This document shows, one piece after another, positions 54,037-63,931 of a stretch of 64,000 nucleotides of DNA; within the stretch, counting starts at the first letter, position 1; each line of letters starts with the position of its first letter. The stretch is from assembly GCA_002388665.1 (NCBI GenBank), contig DGMY01000042.1, positions 961-64,960 of the forward strand. Direction: 5' to 3'. Below the pieces are notes generated by a model that saw nothing but the letters and a program-made list of their open reading frames with translations, made no database searches and was not told the origin of the DNA. The DNA comes from Opitutia bacterium UBA4506 (GTDB lineage Bacteria > Verrucomicrobiota > Verrucomicrobiia > Opitutales > Puniceicoccaceae). The position numbers and the translations under genes are program-made.

Positions 54037-56253
54037 ATGAACTTTGGATTCTCAAATCGATCGCGGGCAGTATGTCTTTCGACCGCAGTATTTATTGCTC
54101 CTCAACTGGGGTCGCAGAGCTATGAAGAACAAGGACTCTTCCCGACTTCGATGGAAGAGGTTCTGCCACCGCGCTCTTCCTCGTCGGCATCACAGAATCC
54201 AAACCGGGCAAACTCACAGAATTCGGCCTATTTTCTCCCTGAAATCGCTCCCGAGCAGCAATCCCGTCCACAAACCGTAGTACCAACCCAGCAACCCCGC
54301 AGCCAACCGCTGGGCCAACAAGGGATACCCACACAGGTACTTCTTCCCTCTCCGAAACCTGTAGCAGAGGGAATCGAAACTCCCACTACACCGACCATCG
54401 TTTTCAGCGACACCCAAGTGGGCCTCGCGCAGCCAGAGGTCGAAGCCGAGATGGGCATCGACCCGGCGCAACTGCTCGAAGACAAAAATTACGACGAACT
54501 CGGTCCGTGGGTGATCGAGAACCAAGACATCGGCATGGCCGGTGCCATCGGTTGGTCCTATTTCAACGACAAGAATTATCCCAAAGCGATCGAATGGTTC
54601 GAACAGGCTCTTCGATGGGACCAGGATTTTAATGAAGCTGCCTATGGGCTGGCTCTATCTCTCTACAACGAGGGATATCTCCAGCAAGCGGAGGCCGTTG
54701 CGCGATGGAAGCAGCAGGACTACCCGCAGATGCAGAACATCCTCGGCGACGTCTACATGACGCAGGCAATTGCATCATTCAAGTCAGAGCGGTATCAACA
54801 AACGATCGACGAGCTGGACCGGATCGCCAAATACCGCGCGCTGACCCGTGGAGAAAAAATCGTCCAGGCGTGGTCCTATTTCCACATCGAGGATTTCGAG
54901 AAGTCTTCCAATCTGTTCCTTGAATTGTACCGTGCGGATCCAGACAAAACCGCAGCGGTCGGTCTCTATGCCTCTCTCTCACGCCAAGGGAATTGGCCGC
55001 GGATCCAGAAGCTAGTCGACCAGTATGGCGGGCCCCTGGCAGACATCTATGCCCTCTACACAAGTGAGCGTTATTACGACCGCGGCCTGTATTTGAAAGC
55101 CCGCCAACTCGCACCTATGAGCGAGGTGGAGAGTCAGCCTCTCACCGAAAATATCAATACTCCTGAGATCACCCTCTCTGTTGATTTTGTCGCCCGTGAT
55201 GGTGATCCAGGATTGAGCGAACTCAACGCTGCCTACGGCCCCAAAGTGTCGGGTACAATTTTTGAAGACGCCGTCAATCGATTTGATGTGAGCCTCGGGG
55301 TGGTAAACCTCGACGCCGGCAAGCTGCCGAACTACGCCCTTATCGGCCTCGAGCCAAACACCCAGAACCCCGGCTACGTGATTACTCCGGAAACGTCGTA
55401 CAATGGGATGATCGAGCCGACGTTTGGCTACTATCGCCAAGATTGGATGTCACCCTACGTCGAACTCGGGATGACCCCTATCGGCGGTGCGGTTGACAGT
55501 GATTTCGTCGGTCGGGTCGGCTTGAACAATATCTACGACGCCGGTTCATGGAATATCGAACTCTATCGCCGATCAGTCAAAGAGTCGCTTCTCAGCTACA
55601 CCGGGATGAAAGATCCCTACTCCTCACTCACTTGGGGACGGGTGGTCGAAACCGGACTGCACGTATCAATTTTCCATTCGCTCAACGAAAAATTGAATTT
55701 CTATGGGTCTATGGAAGCGGCAAAGCTTACCGGGGAGAACGTCGCCGACAATTCCAAGGTCCGGCTCGACCTTGCGCTCAGCCGAACTTTTCGCCCCGAC
55801 AACTTCGAGTACGTCAACTTTGGTCCCGTCCTCACATTCTACAGCTATACGGAGAATCTCAGCTTCTTCACATACGGCCAAGGGGGATACTTCAGTCCCG
55901 AATATTTGGCCCAGGGGCTTCTCAGCCTCCAATTCCTGACTCAGGAAGGCCGCGAGTACTTAATCAAGGGGGAACTGGGCATCGGTGGTCAGTCTAACAA
56001 GCAGGCGTCCTCTCCATACTTCCCTCTCGCTCCTGACGACCGCACTTATGAAGGATCGAGCGACAGTACGGGTATCGTCATCTCGAACTTGAAGGGTTTG
56101 ATGTTCCTCACCGAGCAATGGGCCTTCGGAGCCGAAATCGGCTACAACAAGAGCCCGACATACGAAGAGCTTCGAGGCGGTATCTACACCACTATTTTCT
56201 TCGAACCCCGCAACGGGTTGGTCGAAACTGACTTCCCGAACTACCAGTACTAA
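54037..56253 (+). CDS. bcsC: BcsC-like cellulose export porin (short form)
   Basis: 738 residues against about 1,150 in E. coli. After a signal peptide comes a Pro/Gln/Ser-rich stretch (40-125), a few TPR units (about 160-345, e.g. KNYPKAIEWFEQALRWD), then a C-terminal beta-barrel domain of the BcsC_C type (about 395-738) ending in an aromatic-rich tail (FPNYQY). It would pass the glucan through the peptidoglycan and outer membrane. The loss of most TPRs is notable. Its 3' end overlaps that of the convergent protease by four bases. Confidence 0.85.
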   Translation: MNFGFSNRSRAVCLSTAVFIAPQLGSQSYEEQGLFPTSMEEVLPPRSSSSASQNPNRANSQNSAYFLPEIAPEQQSRPQTVVPTQQPRSQPLGQQGIPTQVLLPSPKPVAEGIETPTTPTIVFSDTQVGLAQPEVEAEMGIDPAQLLEDKNYDELGPWVIENQDIGMAGAIGWSYFNDKNYPKAIEWFEQALRWDQDFNEAAYGLALSLYNEGYLQQAEAVARWKQQDYPQMQNILGDVYMTQAIASFKSERYQQTIDELDRIAKYRALTRGEKIVQAWSYFHIEDFEKSSNLFLELYRADPDKTAAVGLYASLSRQGNWPRIQKLVDQYGGPLADIYALYTSERYYDRGLYLKARQLAPMSEVESQPLTENINTPEITLSVDFVARDGDPGLSELNAAYGPKVSGTIFEDAVNRFDVSLGVVNLDAGKLPNYALIGLEPNTQNPGYVITPETSYNGMIEPTFGYYRQDWMSPYVELGMTPIGGAVDSDFVGRVGLNNIYDAGSWNIELYRRSVKESLLSYTGMKDPYSSLTWGRVVETGLHVSIFHSLNEKLNFYGSMEAAKLTGENVADNSKVRLDLALSRTFRPDNFEYVNFGPVLTFYSYTENLSFFTYGQGGYFSPEYLAQGLLSLQFLTQEGREYLIKGELGIGGQSNKQASSPYFPLAPDDRTYEGSSDSTGIVISNLKGLMFLTEQWAFGAEIGYNKSPTYEELRGGIYTTIFFEPRNGLVETDFPNYQY

Positions 56254-57476
56254 TCGACCATTTCCTCGATGTTGGAGATCGCATCTTTCCAACCTTCGAG
56301 AATCTTATCCCGGCGCTCGATTTCGGACAACATCCAACCGAACCGCGGATCATCGAGATACACTCGGGAAGAATCGAGTGCATCTTCCGCCATTTCGTAC
56401 GAGTCCTCCAAGGTATCCAAATACCGACCGTAGAACTTCCGTGTTTGGTTCCTGATCGCCGTACGGGACTTTACATAGTCCGGAATATCCTGAATCGCTT
56501 CGTTGTGCTCCCGCACTAATTTAACGACCTTCGGTACGTCGTAATTACCGACCATCACGAGGCTTGTGGGAGAACTGAATAAGGTAAGGCTGAAATCCAG
56601 ATTCTCGTCAAAGACCTTTGTACCCTTGTTGTAGACGGCAAAGGTATCGCGATACGTCCTGCGGGATACATTTCGAAAATCCACTGAATTGTCCAATCGC
56701 AAGGCAAAGCGCCTCGGTTTTTCGAAACGTGTGCCCGCCACCGTAGGATCCGAGCCCATACTCGCTACCATTACATAGGAAGAAATCCCGAGGACCTCAT
56801 TCTCCTTGTTCACCACCGGCCCACCGGAGTTTCCCGATACGATCTCAGCCGACACCTCGAAACTCTCTGGAGAAATCCCTAAGATACTACCAGAACTTCG
56901 AGTAATTACTCCCGTACCCTGGCTGTTCCCGTAAACGAGGATGCTCTCCCCGGTTTCTCCAGAATCGGCCAGGACCAACCCGCTCCGCTCTTTGGTCACA
57001 AAACGGGCGATATCCTGGTCCGTCGAAATCTGCAAGGCCCCGAGGGCTACGGTTTCCCCGTTGCTATTTTTCGCCGTCACGCTGCTACCGTTTCCAATGA
57101 CGTGCTGATTGGTGTAAACCCAAACCACGCCTCCCTCTTGAACGAGGAATCCACTCCCGCGACCGTCATTGGTCTCCAAAACGAGCATAGCATCATCCAA
57201 CTCAGGGACCTCAATCTCGGGGGGAGACCAAGCCAAAATCAGGCGCCGATCCGACTCCACAAAGCGCTCGATGGGGATGTCAAACTCGCGGCCATCGGTC
57301 CGAACCATCCGCACTATTCCGCCACCCACGTAGGTAATCCTGGCATGAAGGGTACGCCCATCAGTAGATTCCCAACCCCGGAACTCCGGCTCTTGAGAAT
57401 GGGCCAATCCTCCCGCAAGACTACAGCCACAAGCGATTATACACACTTTTGAAATCCATCTACCGAAAGCGCTCAT
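56250..57476 (-). CDS. Secreted trypsin-like serine protease with SHD1-type domain
   Basis: 408 residues. After a signal peptide (1-27), residues 31-85 form an SLA1-homology (SHD1)-like domain (FRGWESTDGRTLHARITYVG). A trypsin-fold domain follows with triad H125 (YTNQHV), D155 (DQDIARF) and S217 (SGNSGGPV). No PDZ domain is present, so it is not a DegP/HtrA. The last 110 residues are helical and unassigned. SHD1-protease fusions are typical of Planctomycetes and Verrucomicrobia. The substrate is unknown. Confidence 0.85.
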   Translation of the reverse strand: MSAFGRWISKVCIIACGCSLAGGLAHSQEPEFRGWESTDGRTLHARITYVGGGIVRMVRTDGREFDIPIERFVESDRRLILAWSPPEIEVPELDDAMLVLETNDGRGSGFLVQEGGVVWVYTNQHVIGNGSSVTAKNSNGETVALGALQISTDQDIARFVTKERSGLVLADSGETGESILVYGNSQGTGVITRSSGSILGISPESFEVSAEIVSGNSGGPVVNKENEVLGISSYVMVASMGSDPTVAGTRFEKPRRFALRLDNSVDFRNVSRRTYRDTFAVYNKGTKVFDENLDFSLTLFSSPTSLVMVGNYDVPKVVKLVREHNEAIQDIPDYVKSRTAIRNQTRKFYGRYLDTLEDSYEMAEDALDSSRVYLDDPRFGWMLSEIERRDKILEGWKDAISNIEEMVD

Positions 57477-57524
57477 GCCCTAAATGAGACTCCAGTATTC
57501 GCGCATCGACAAGACATTTCGAGG

Positions 57525-60089
57525 TCAAACGCCCGCCCCGGATGCAATCCCCCCACGATTCGCAGCCCATTGTCTCCAGATCAACCCCATCAACAGCAAC
57601 ACGGCAGGGATAAAGAACCACTCCTTGTCAGGCCGATCAGAGGGCACCTGAATCTCGTTAATCTGATAGTCAAATAGGACCCCCAACCGATCGGCCTGCG
57701 ACCCAAATCCGACGCGATCCACAAGGGCAATGTCCGAATCCTCAGGAAATCTGAGAAACAAACCTTCACTCTCGATCCTCTCCGCCCCCGACCCTCCCTC
57801 TCCCAGGGAGAGGCTTAAAACCTTGGCCACGGGATCTCCCGAGAAGTCCTCCCCGGAAACCGCTAGGAGCACCTCAGACACCGAGGGATCTCCCGCCGCT
57901 TCATAAATTTTTTCACCGGAAAACGATTCGAATTCCGGCGCCACCAAGTCGAGCCAGAACCCCGGACGAAAGAGGCTGAAAGAGATGAGCAGGAGCAGTA
58001 AAATCTCCCACCAGCGCGTGCGCCGCAACAAATAGCCCTGAGTCGCCGAGCAGAATGCGAGCATCCCGATCAACGCACCGCCCACGGTCAGCGCGAGATG
58101 CCCCATACTCGTGACACCCAACAACAGCAGCTCCCCGTTGAACACAAAAAGAAACGGCAGTACGGCAGTACGAATGTCGTAGAAAAAGGCCTGTACTCCC
58201 GTCTGGATTGGTTTGCTTTTCGCAATAGCTGCTGCCGCGTACGCCCCCAATCCAACCGGCGGAGTATCGTCGGCCAGTATTCCAAAATAAAAGACAAACA
58301 TATGTACCGCGATCAGTGGGATCGCCAGTCCACTTTCCGCTGCCAATGAGACCACAACCGGGGCCATCAGAGTCGAGACCACAATGTAGTTCGCCGTTGT
58401 GGGCAGACCCATTCCAAGGATCAGGCAGGTCACCGCGGTCAGTAGCAATACCATCATCAGATTCCCACCCGCTAAAAGATCGATGAAATCTGTCATGACC
58501 AGCCCAATACCTGTAACCGTCACAGTGCCCACGATCAGACCGGCCGCTGCGGTCGCGATCCCGATCCCGATCATATTCCGTGCGGCATCCTGAAAACCAC
58601 CCACCACATCGACTCCTCCTCGCTTCAGAGCACCTACCGCCGACGCCCAGTCGCTGCGGAAGACCGCCTTCAACGGCCGATGGCTCAGCGACACCAACGT
58701 CAAGGCCACTACACCCCAAAATGCCGATCGCCCGGGAGACAATTGTTCCACCGAAAAACACCAGACAAGGACTCCAATGGGCAGCAAGTGATAGAGCCCC
58801 GCAACTAGCGTCGGTCCCATCGGAGGAATCTTGTCCACCTGCGCGGTCTCGGGAAGGTCGGGCAGTCTCGCTGCCAGGTAAAGAAGCCCCAGGTAGACAG
58901 GGATGAGACAGCCGGCGATCCCGAGCACACTGACACCGGCCCCCCGCAACAAGAACACCCCCCAGACCATAAGGCCTACGGCCCCAAAGCCCGCGCCAAA
59001 CCCAACCATGATCCCCATCACCCGGCGCATCCGCGAGATCCTTACTGCCGTGTCCGACTCCAGGCGAGGGATGCCGAGCTTCAACGATTCCAGATGGACG
59101 ATATAGAGTAGAGCGATGTAGGCGAGAATCGCCGGCAGCGCGGCAGCGCGAATCACGTCCACGTAGGGCACACCGACGTACTCGACCATCAAAAATGCAG
59201 CCGCCCCCATTACCGGAGGCGTCATTTGACCATTTGTAGAGGAAGCGCACTCGATAGCTCCGGCTTTGTGGGCGGGGAATCCGACCTTTTTCATCAAAGG
59301 AATCGTGAAAGTCCCTGTCGTCACCACGTTCGCAATCGAAGACCCCGAAACCATCCCGGTAGCTGCCGAAGAAACTACCGCCGCTTTGGCCGGACCTCCC
59401 CGCATTCGACCCATCAGAGCGAAGGAAGAGCGAATAAAATAGAGCCCTGCCCCCGATCGCTCGAGGATCGAGCCAAAGAGCACAAACAGAAACACCATCG
59501 AAGTCGACACCCCCAAAGCGACTCCAAACACGCCTTCAGTCCCGGTCCAGTAATGACTAACCGCCTTATTCAGGGAGATCCCCTTGTGGGCGACCGCATC
59601 GGGCATCCAGGGGCCTCCAAATGCGTACAAAAGGAACAGGGAGGCCACGATGGTCAATGCCGGCCCCAGAGCCCTTCTCGCAGCCTCCAGCAGGATCAGT
59701 ACTCCCGCGACCGCGACAATCGTATCCGCTACACTGGGAAGACCCGGCCTTTCCGCGATCGAATTATAAAAGAGTGCCAAATACCCGCCGCAGAATGCCC
59801 CCACCACTGCCAGCACCCAGTCAAACAGTGGCACCCGGTCCCGTGCGGATTTTCCCAAGAACGGAAAGAGCATAAAGCAAAGGAACAAGGCGAATGCTAG
59901 ATGAACCGACCGAGCCTCCGTGGTATTCAGTACCAGAAAGTCTGTCACAAAGGGCAACGGCGACGCGTACCACACCTGAAAGCACGACCAGGCGACACAA
60001 ACGATTGCGAGGATCCGGCCCAGACAAGGACCCAGGACACGCGAGCCTCCCTCCTGTGCGAGGATCTCCTCTGACTGTTCACTACCCAT
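57525..60089 (-). CDS. Fused TRAP transporter permease (4TM/12TM, DctQM) with DUF3394 domain
   Basis: 854 residues. The small subunit (4 helices, about 25-150) is fused to the large DctM-type subunit (about 150-690). Conserved ATGMVSGSSIANVVTTGTFT and ECASSTNGQMTPPVMGAAAF segments mark the TAXI-TRAP fusion class. The C-terminal 150 residues (EFESFSGEKIYEAAGDPSVS onward, then a last helix) fit DUF3394. It imports organic acids or similar solutes with a sodium gradient. It needs a TAXI solute-binding protein, and none is encoded beside it in this window; the neighbours are a protease and a porin. Confidence 0.93.
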   Translation of the reverse strand: MGSEQSEEILAQEGGSRVLGPCLGRILAIVCVAWSCFQVWYASPLPFVTDFLVLNTTEARSVHLAFALFLCFMLFPFLGKSARDRVPLFDWVLAVVGAFCGGYLALFYNSIAERPGLPSVADTIVAVAGVLILLEAARRALGPALTIVASLFLLYAFGGPWMPDAVAHKGISLNKAVSHYWTGTEGVFGVALGVSTSMVFLFVLFGSILERSGAGLYFIRSSFALMGRMRGGPAKAAVVSSAATGMVSGSSIANVVTTGTFTIPLMKKVGFPAHKAGAIECASSTNGQMTPPVMGAAAFLMVEYVGVPYVDVIRAAALPAILAYIALLYIVHLESLKLGIPRLESDTAVRISRMRRVMGIMVGFGAGFGAVGLMVWGVFLLRGAGVSVLGIAGCLIPVYLGLLYLAARLPDLPETAQVDKIPPMGPTLVAGLYHLLPIGVLVWCFSVEQLSPGRSAFWGVVALTLVSLSHRPLKAVFRSDWASAVGALKRGGVDVVGGFQDAARNMIGIGIATAAAGLIVGTVTVTGIGLVMTDFIDLLAGGNLMMVLLLTAVTCLILGMGLPTTANYIVVSTLMAPVVVSLAAESGLAIPLIAVHMFVFYFGILADDTPPVGLGAYAAAAIAKSKPIQTGVQAFFYDIRTAVLPFLFVFNGELLLLGVTSMGHLALTVGGALIGMLAFCSATQGYLLRRTRWWEILLLLLISFSLFRPGFWLDLVAPEFESFSGEKIYEAAGDPSVSEVLLAVSGEDFSGDPVAKVLSLSLGEGGSGAERIESEGLFLRFPEDSDIALVDRVGFGSQADRLGVLFDYQINEIQVPSDRPDKEWFFIPAVLLLMGLIWRQWAANRGGIASGAGV

Positions 60090-60291
60090 AGTAGAAGAGT
60101 CTCTAATCCCCCCGAACAGGTCAACTGCAGGACAATCCGCGAGGTGTTGCGACCTACTCTCACCTACCCCGATTCATTGTAACATTTCGGACACATATTT
60201 GATTCGGGATTGATCGCGATGACTGGCAGGGCTTCGATCGCGCTGGCTGAAGAATTTACTGGCCACAAAAACAAAACAACAAAACCCAGAC

Positions 60292-61488
60292 ATGAAGAAC
60301 AAAACTAAGATCCTCGGCATTATTGCTGCAGGCGCGATGATAGGAGCTGGTTCAGCCGCAGCCGCGGATGCTCAGCTACTCGATACGCTGGTAGCAAACG
60401 GCTTCATTACGCAAACGCAAGCAGACAGCATGAAGGGCTCCACCAAGGACCCGGTTTATGTAACTCCCAAGCGCAGCGACACTAAGAAGCTGGTCATCCG
60501 CGGCCGCGCTCAGTGGCAGTTTGGTTACGTCTCTCCCGACTCTGACGTCGAAGGCGCACCAACCAACGACTACAGTACTTTTGAAATCCGCCGTCTCCGT
60601 ATCGGAACGCAGGGTTCTCTTTACCAAAACATGAAGTTCGACTTCCGGATGAACGTACTTCCAGAAGGTGCCGACCTCGACACCGCGAAGCTCGTTTACA
60701 CCGGTATCGACGGAATGAACATCGGTTTCGGTAAGACCAAGCAAGTGATCGGTATGGAAGAAGCAACTTCTTCGACCGACATCATCACCGTTGAGCGTTC
60801 TTACGCAGCCAACTTCTTCGCTGCTGGTAAGTCTGTTGGTCTTTGGGCCGACGGTGAAGCTGGTCCTATCGGTCTTGTCCTCGGTGCCTTCAATGGTGAA
60901 AACACCAACGACAACCCACTCGATTCCGACGACGACTCACACTTCGCTTACAACTTCCGCGCAGGGTTTGACGCAAGCGACTACCTCCCTGACGACGTGT
61001 CTGCTGGTGTTTTCTTCGACACCGTGCAAAACCACGACAACGACAGCGACGAAGCTTACCAGTTCCAGGATTCATACTCCATCGGTGCTGAAGTTGAAGT
61101 CGGCGCTTTCGGTATCATGGGTAACTTCCTCTGGGGTACACTCACCGAGGAAGACGCAGACGTTACCGGTTTGGTCGTAATGCCTTGGTTCTACGTCACA
61201 CCTAAGCTCCAAATCGTTGGTCGTTTCGACTACCTCGATTCCAACACCAGCGACACCATCGGTGTACAATCCCGCTACCTCGGTCGCGCAGCGATCGACG
61301 ACGCAAAGGGTGACTCCGACGCCGACGAAGGTGACTACTGGACATCATGGTACCTCGGTGCCAACTACTACATCTCAGGCAACAACCTGAAGGTCATGGG
61401 TGGTGTTGAGTACTCGACTCTCGAAGACGACGGCGCTGATCAAGTCGAAGCGGTTACCGTTTACGGTGCCCTCCGCATGCGCTTCTAG
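60292..61488 (+). CDS. OprO/OprP-type outer-membrane porin, probably highly expressed
   Basis: 398 residues with a signal peptide ending at AAAADA (about residue 25). A short helical segment (DTLVANGFITQTQADSMKG) precedes the 16-strand barrel; FEIRRLRIGTQGSLYQNMKF is the typical porin O/P block, and the chain ends in RMRF. It lets small anions or nutrients through. Codon choice is strikingly narrow (GGT, AAC, TTC, GAC, CTC) compared with its neighbours, as in very abundant proteins. It has its own strong terminator. Confidence 0.88.
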   Translation: MKNKTKILGIIAAGAMIGAGSAAAADAQLLDTLVANGFITQTQADSMKGSTKDPVYVTPKRSDTKKLVIRGRAQWQFGYVSPDSDVEGAPTNDYSTFEIRRLRIGTQGSLYQNMKFDFRMNVLPEGADLDTAKLVYTGIDGMNIGFGKTKQVIGMEEATSSTDIITVERSYAANFFAAGKSVGLWADGEAGPIGLVLGAFNGENTNDNPLDSDDDSHFAYNFRAGFDASDYLPDDVSAGVFFDTVQNHDNDSDEAYQFQDSYSIGAEVEVGAFGIMGNFLWGTLTEEDADVTGLVVMPWFYVTPKLQIVGRFDYLDSNTSDTIGVQSRYLGRAAIDDAKGDSDADEGDYWTSWYLGANYYISGNNLKVMGGVEYSTLEDDGADQVEAVTVYGALRMRF

Positions 61489-61530
61489 TCGCAAGACTTC
61501 TCATTCCTACACATCAGTTGGAAAATCCCG

Positions 61531-61561
61531 AGCGGGCCGGAGCAATCCGGCCCGCTTTTTT
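61531..61561 (+). terminator. Rho-independent terminator of the porin gene
   Basis: A 10-bp perfect stem AGCGGGCCGG / CCGGCCCGCT (61531-61540 with 61547-61556) is followed by a T-run. Confidence 0.92.
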
Positions 61562-61649
61562 GTGTCAACATCGTCACCACTAGCTCCATCTCTCCACTTG
61601 TGCCCCGCTCCAAAGAGCGAAAATATTTCATTTGAAAAATCCGAAATTC

Positions 61650-63182
61650 ATGAAACGCCTCCTTCCCATCCTTTCTTCCTGCATGATCCTTCCGGCGCTC
61701 ACCTCCAGCGCTTTGGAACTGTCGCCAATAGGCACTTGGAAAACCGGTCTCTTCGACAAGAGCGCAGCAGAGATCGCCCAGTACGACAAAGACTCTCAAC
61801 GGCTATTTGTCGTGAATAGCGCACTACCTGGGATCGATGTTGTCGACATCTCCGACCCGTCCAATCCTTCGAAAGAATTTTCAATCACCGTAGAGTCCTT
61901 TGGCTCCGGGGTACAATCAGTAGCCATCCACGACGGCCTCATCGCGCTGGCCGTTTCAGGCGACCCTTCGACAGAACCGGGTTGGATCGCTTTCTTTAAC
62001 TCCGAATTTGGATTTCTCGAGAAGGTAGAGGTCGGAGCCCTGCCCGACATGGTGACTTTCACCCCCGATGGATCTTATGTCCTCAGCGCCAACGAGGGGG
62101 AGCCTTCCGACGACTACACCATCGACCCCGCTGGATCCATTTCACTAATCGAGATTCCCGAGAACCCAGAGGCCGGTTTCCCCGAGGCCATCACACTTAC
62201 GTTTGAAGCGTTCGACGAACTGGAGATCGAAGGAATTCACGCTGGCAATCCAGATTCCAGCCTGTCACAGAACCTGGAGCCCGAGTACATCGCCATCTCC
62301 CCCGACGGCACCATTGCCATGGTAAGCCTCCAGGAGAACAACGCTGTTGCGATCATCGATCTCGGCCACCAATCGATCCGCTCAATCGTCGGTCTGGGAT
62401 ACCAAGACCGACGCGAGGTCGCTTTCGACGCCAGCGACAAGGACAAGAAAATCAACATTCAGAACTGGCCAGTCTTCGGCCTCTACCAGCCCGACTCGAT
62501 CACCGCATTTGAAGTAGACGGCAATCTCTACTTCGCAACCGCCAACGAAGGTGACGCGCGGGACTACGATGGTTGGAGTGAAGAAGTGCGACTCGAAGAC
62601 CTCGAACTCGACAGCGAAATCTTCCCCAACGCGAAAGAACTCCAGAAGAAAGAGAACCTCGGCCGTCTCAAAGTGACCAACGCCATGGGCGACACCGACG
62701 GGGATGGGAAGTTTGAAGAAATCTACAACTTTGGTGGACGGTCTTTCTCCATTCTCGACCAAGACGGGGTCATGATCTACGACAGCGGTTCCCTCTTTGA
62801 AGAAAAGGTAGCCCAAGCCATTCCAGAGAACTTCAACTCCAACAACGACGAAAACGACACCTTCGACAAGCGGAGCGACGACAAAGGCCCCGAGCCCGAA
62901 GCCATCGCATTCGCCGAAATTAACGGCACGCCCATCCTCTTCGTAGGCCTGGAACGAGTCGGCGGCATCATGGCATTCGACGTTAGCGACCCAACCGCCC
63001 CGGCCTTTCTTACCTACAAAAACAACCGCAACTTTAACGGCATAGCCGAAAACGGCACCGCCGGCGACCTCGGCCCAGAGGGCATCATCGTAATCAAGGC
63101 AGAGGACAGCCCCACAAAAACCGATCTCCTAGTAGTCTCGAACGAGGTCAGCGGCACCGTAACCATCTACGAAATCAAGTAG
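61650..63182 (+). CDS. Secreted choice-of-anchor I family protein
   Basis: 510 residues from the ATG at 61650, which begins a signal peptide (to SSA, about 26); a TTG 18 bases upstream was rejected. The body is a seven-bladed beta-propeller-like repeat protein. The segments ALPDMVTFTPDGSYVLSANE and PEYIAISPDGTIAMVSLQEN, together with GPEPEAIAFAEINGTPILFV near the end, match the choice-of-anchor I family, once annotated as alkaline phosphatase-like. No anchor signal is visible at the C-terminus, so it is likely periplasmic or released. Function unknown. REP-like repeats begin about 80 bp after the stop. Confidence 0.82.
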   Translation: MKRLLPILSSCMILPALTSSALELSPIGTWKTGLFDKSAAEIAQYDKDSQRLFVVNSALPGIDVVDISDPSNPSKEFSITVESFGSGVQSVAIHDGLIALAVSGDPSTEPGWIAFFNSEFGFLEKVEVGALPDMVTFTPDGSYVLSANEGEPSDDYTIDPAGSISLIEIPENPEAGFPEAITLTFEAFDELEIEGIHAGNPDSSLSQNLEPEYIAISPDGTIAMVSLQENNAVAIIDLGHQSIRSIVGLGYQDRREVAFDASDKDKKINIQNWPVFGLYQPDSITAFEVDGNLYFATANEGDARDYDGWSEEVRLEDLELDSEIFPNAKELQKKENLGRLKVTNAMGDTDGDGKFEEIYNFGGRSFSILDQDGVMIYDSGSLFEEKVAQAIPENFNSNNDENDTFDKRSDDKGPEPEAIAFAEINGTPILFVGLERVGGIMAFDVSDPTAPAFLTYKNNRNFNGIAENGTAGDLGPEGIIVIKAEDSPTKTDLLVVSNEVSGTVTIYEIK

Positions 63183-63265
63183 CACCAAGAAGCCACACCC
63201 CTCCACGACCAATTCCCGAAGGGAATAACCGGCACTTCCGATCCCAGAGAAGTTCCAACAATCCA

Positions 63266-63710
63266 CATCCTGAAGGTGATGGCATCGCCCCCATCCCGGA
63301 GGGATGGCATCCAATAGCCGGGGGTTGAGCGAAGCGATACCCCCCGGACAACGTCACCCACACAAATCGCATCCTGAAAGGATGCCATCGATCCCCATCC
63401 CGAAGGGATGGCATCCAATAGCCGGGGGGGTTGAGCAAAGCGACACCCCCGGACAACATCACACAAGCAAATCGCATCCTGAAAGGATGCCATCGATCCC
63501 CATCCCGAAGGGATGACATCCAATAGCCGGGGGTTGAGCGAAGCGATACCCCCGGACTACATCACACACGCAAAACGCATCCTGAAGGGATGCCATCGAT
63601 CCCTATCCCGAAGGGATGACATCCAATAGCCGGGGGTTGAGCGAAGCGACACCATCGGGACACCATCACACACACACAAATCGCATCCTGAAAGGATGCC
63701 ATCGATCCCC
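63266..63710. repeat. Tandem REP-like palindrome array, period about 105 bp
   Basis: Units start near 63266 (variant), 63369, 63474, 63577 and 63683. Each holds GCATCC-TGAA-GGATGC, CATCC-CGAA-GGGATG and a longer hairpin from CCGGGGGTTGAGCGAAGC to ACCCCCGG. Frames inside change between copies, so this is not coding. The stretch 63183-63265 also has one AATTCCCGAAGGGAAT-like palindrome. Confidence 0.9.
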
Positions 63711-63756
63711 ACCGAACCGATGGCACACCTACCGGCGTGCAATATCCTGCGCCCAA

Positions 63757-63820
63757 TCAATTTCCGGGGGTATCGCTCCGCTCAACCCCCGGCTACTTGC
63801 TGGGATGCCTCCGGCATCTC
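63757..63820. repeat. Inverted copy of the REP unit
   Basis: CCGGGGGTATCGCTCCGCTC followed by AACCCCCGGCTA is the reverse complement of the long hairpin in the array to the left, followed by a GGGATGCCTCCGGCATCTC palindrome. Confidence 0.8.
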
Positions 63821-63931
63821 AATGGAATCCGAGAATAACCACCTCCCGAATCCACCCATCCGATCAACACAAAAAATCACCCACCCAGCGGGATAACCTA
63901 TACCCACCAGATCCCGCGGGACACCACCCTC

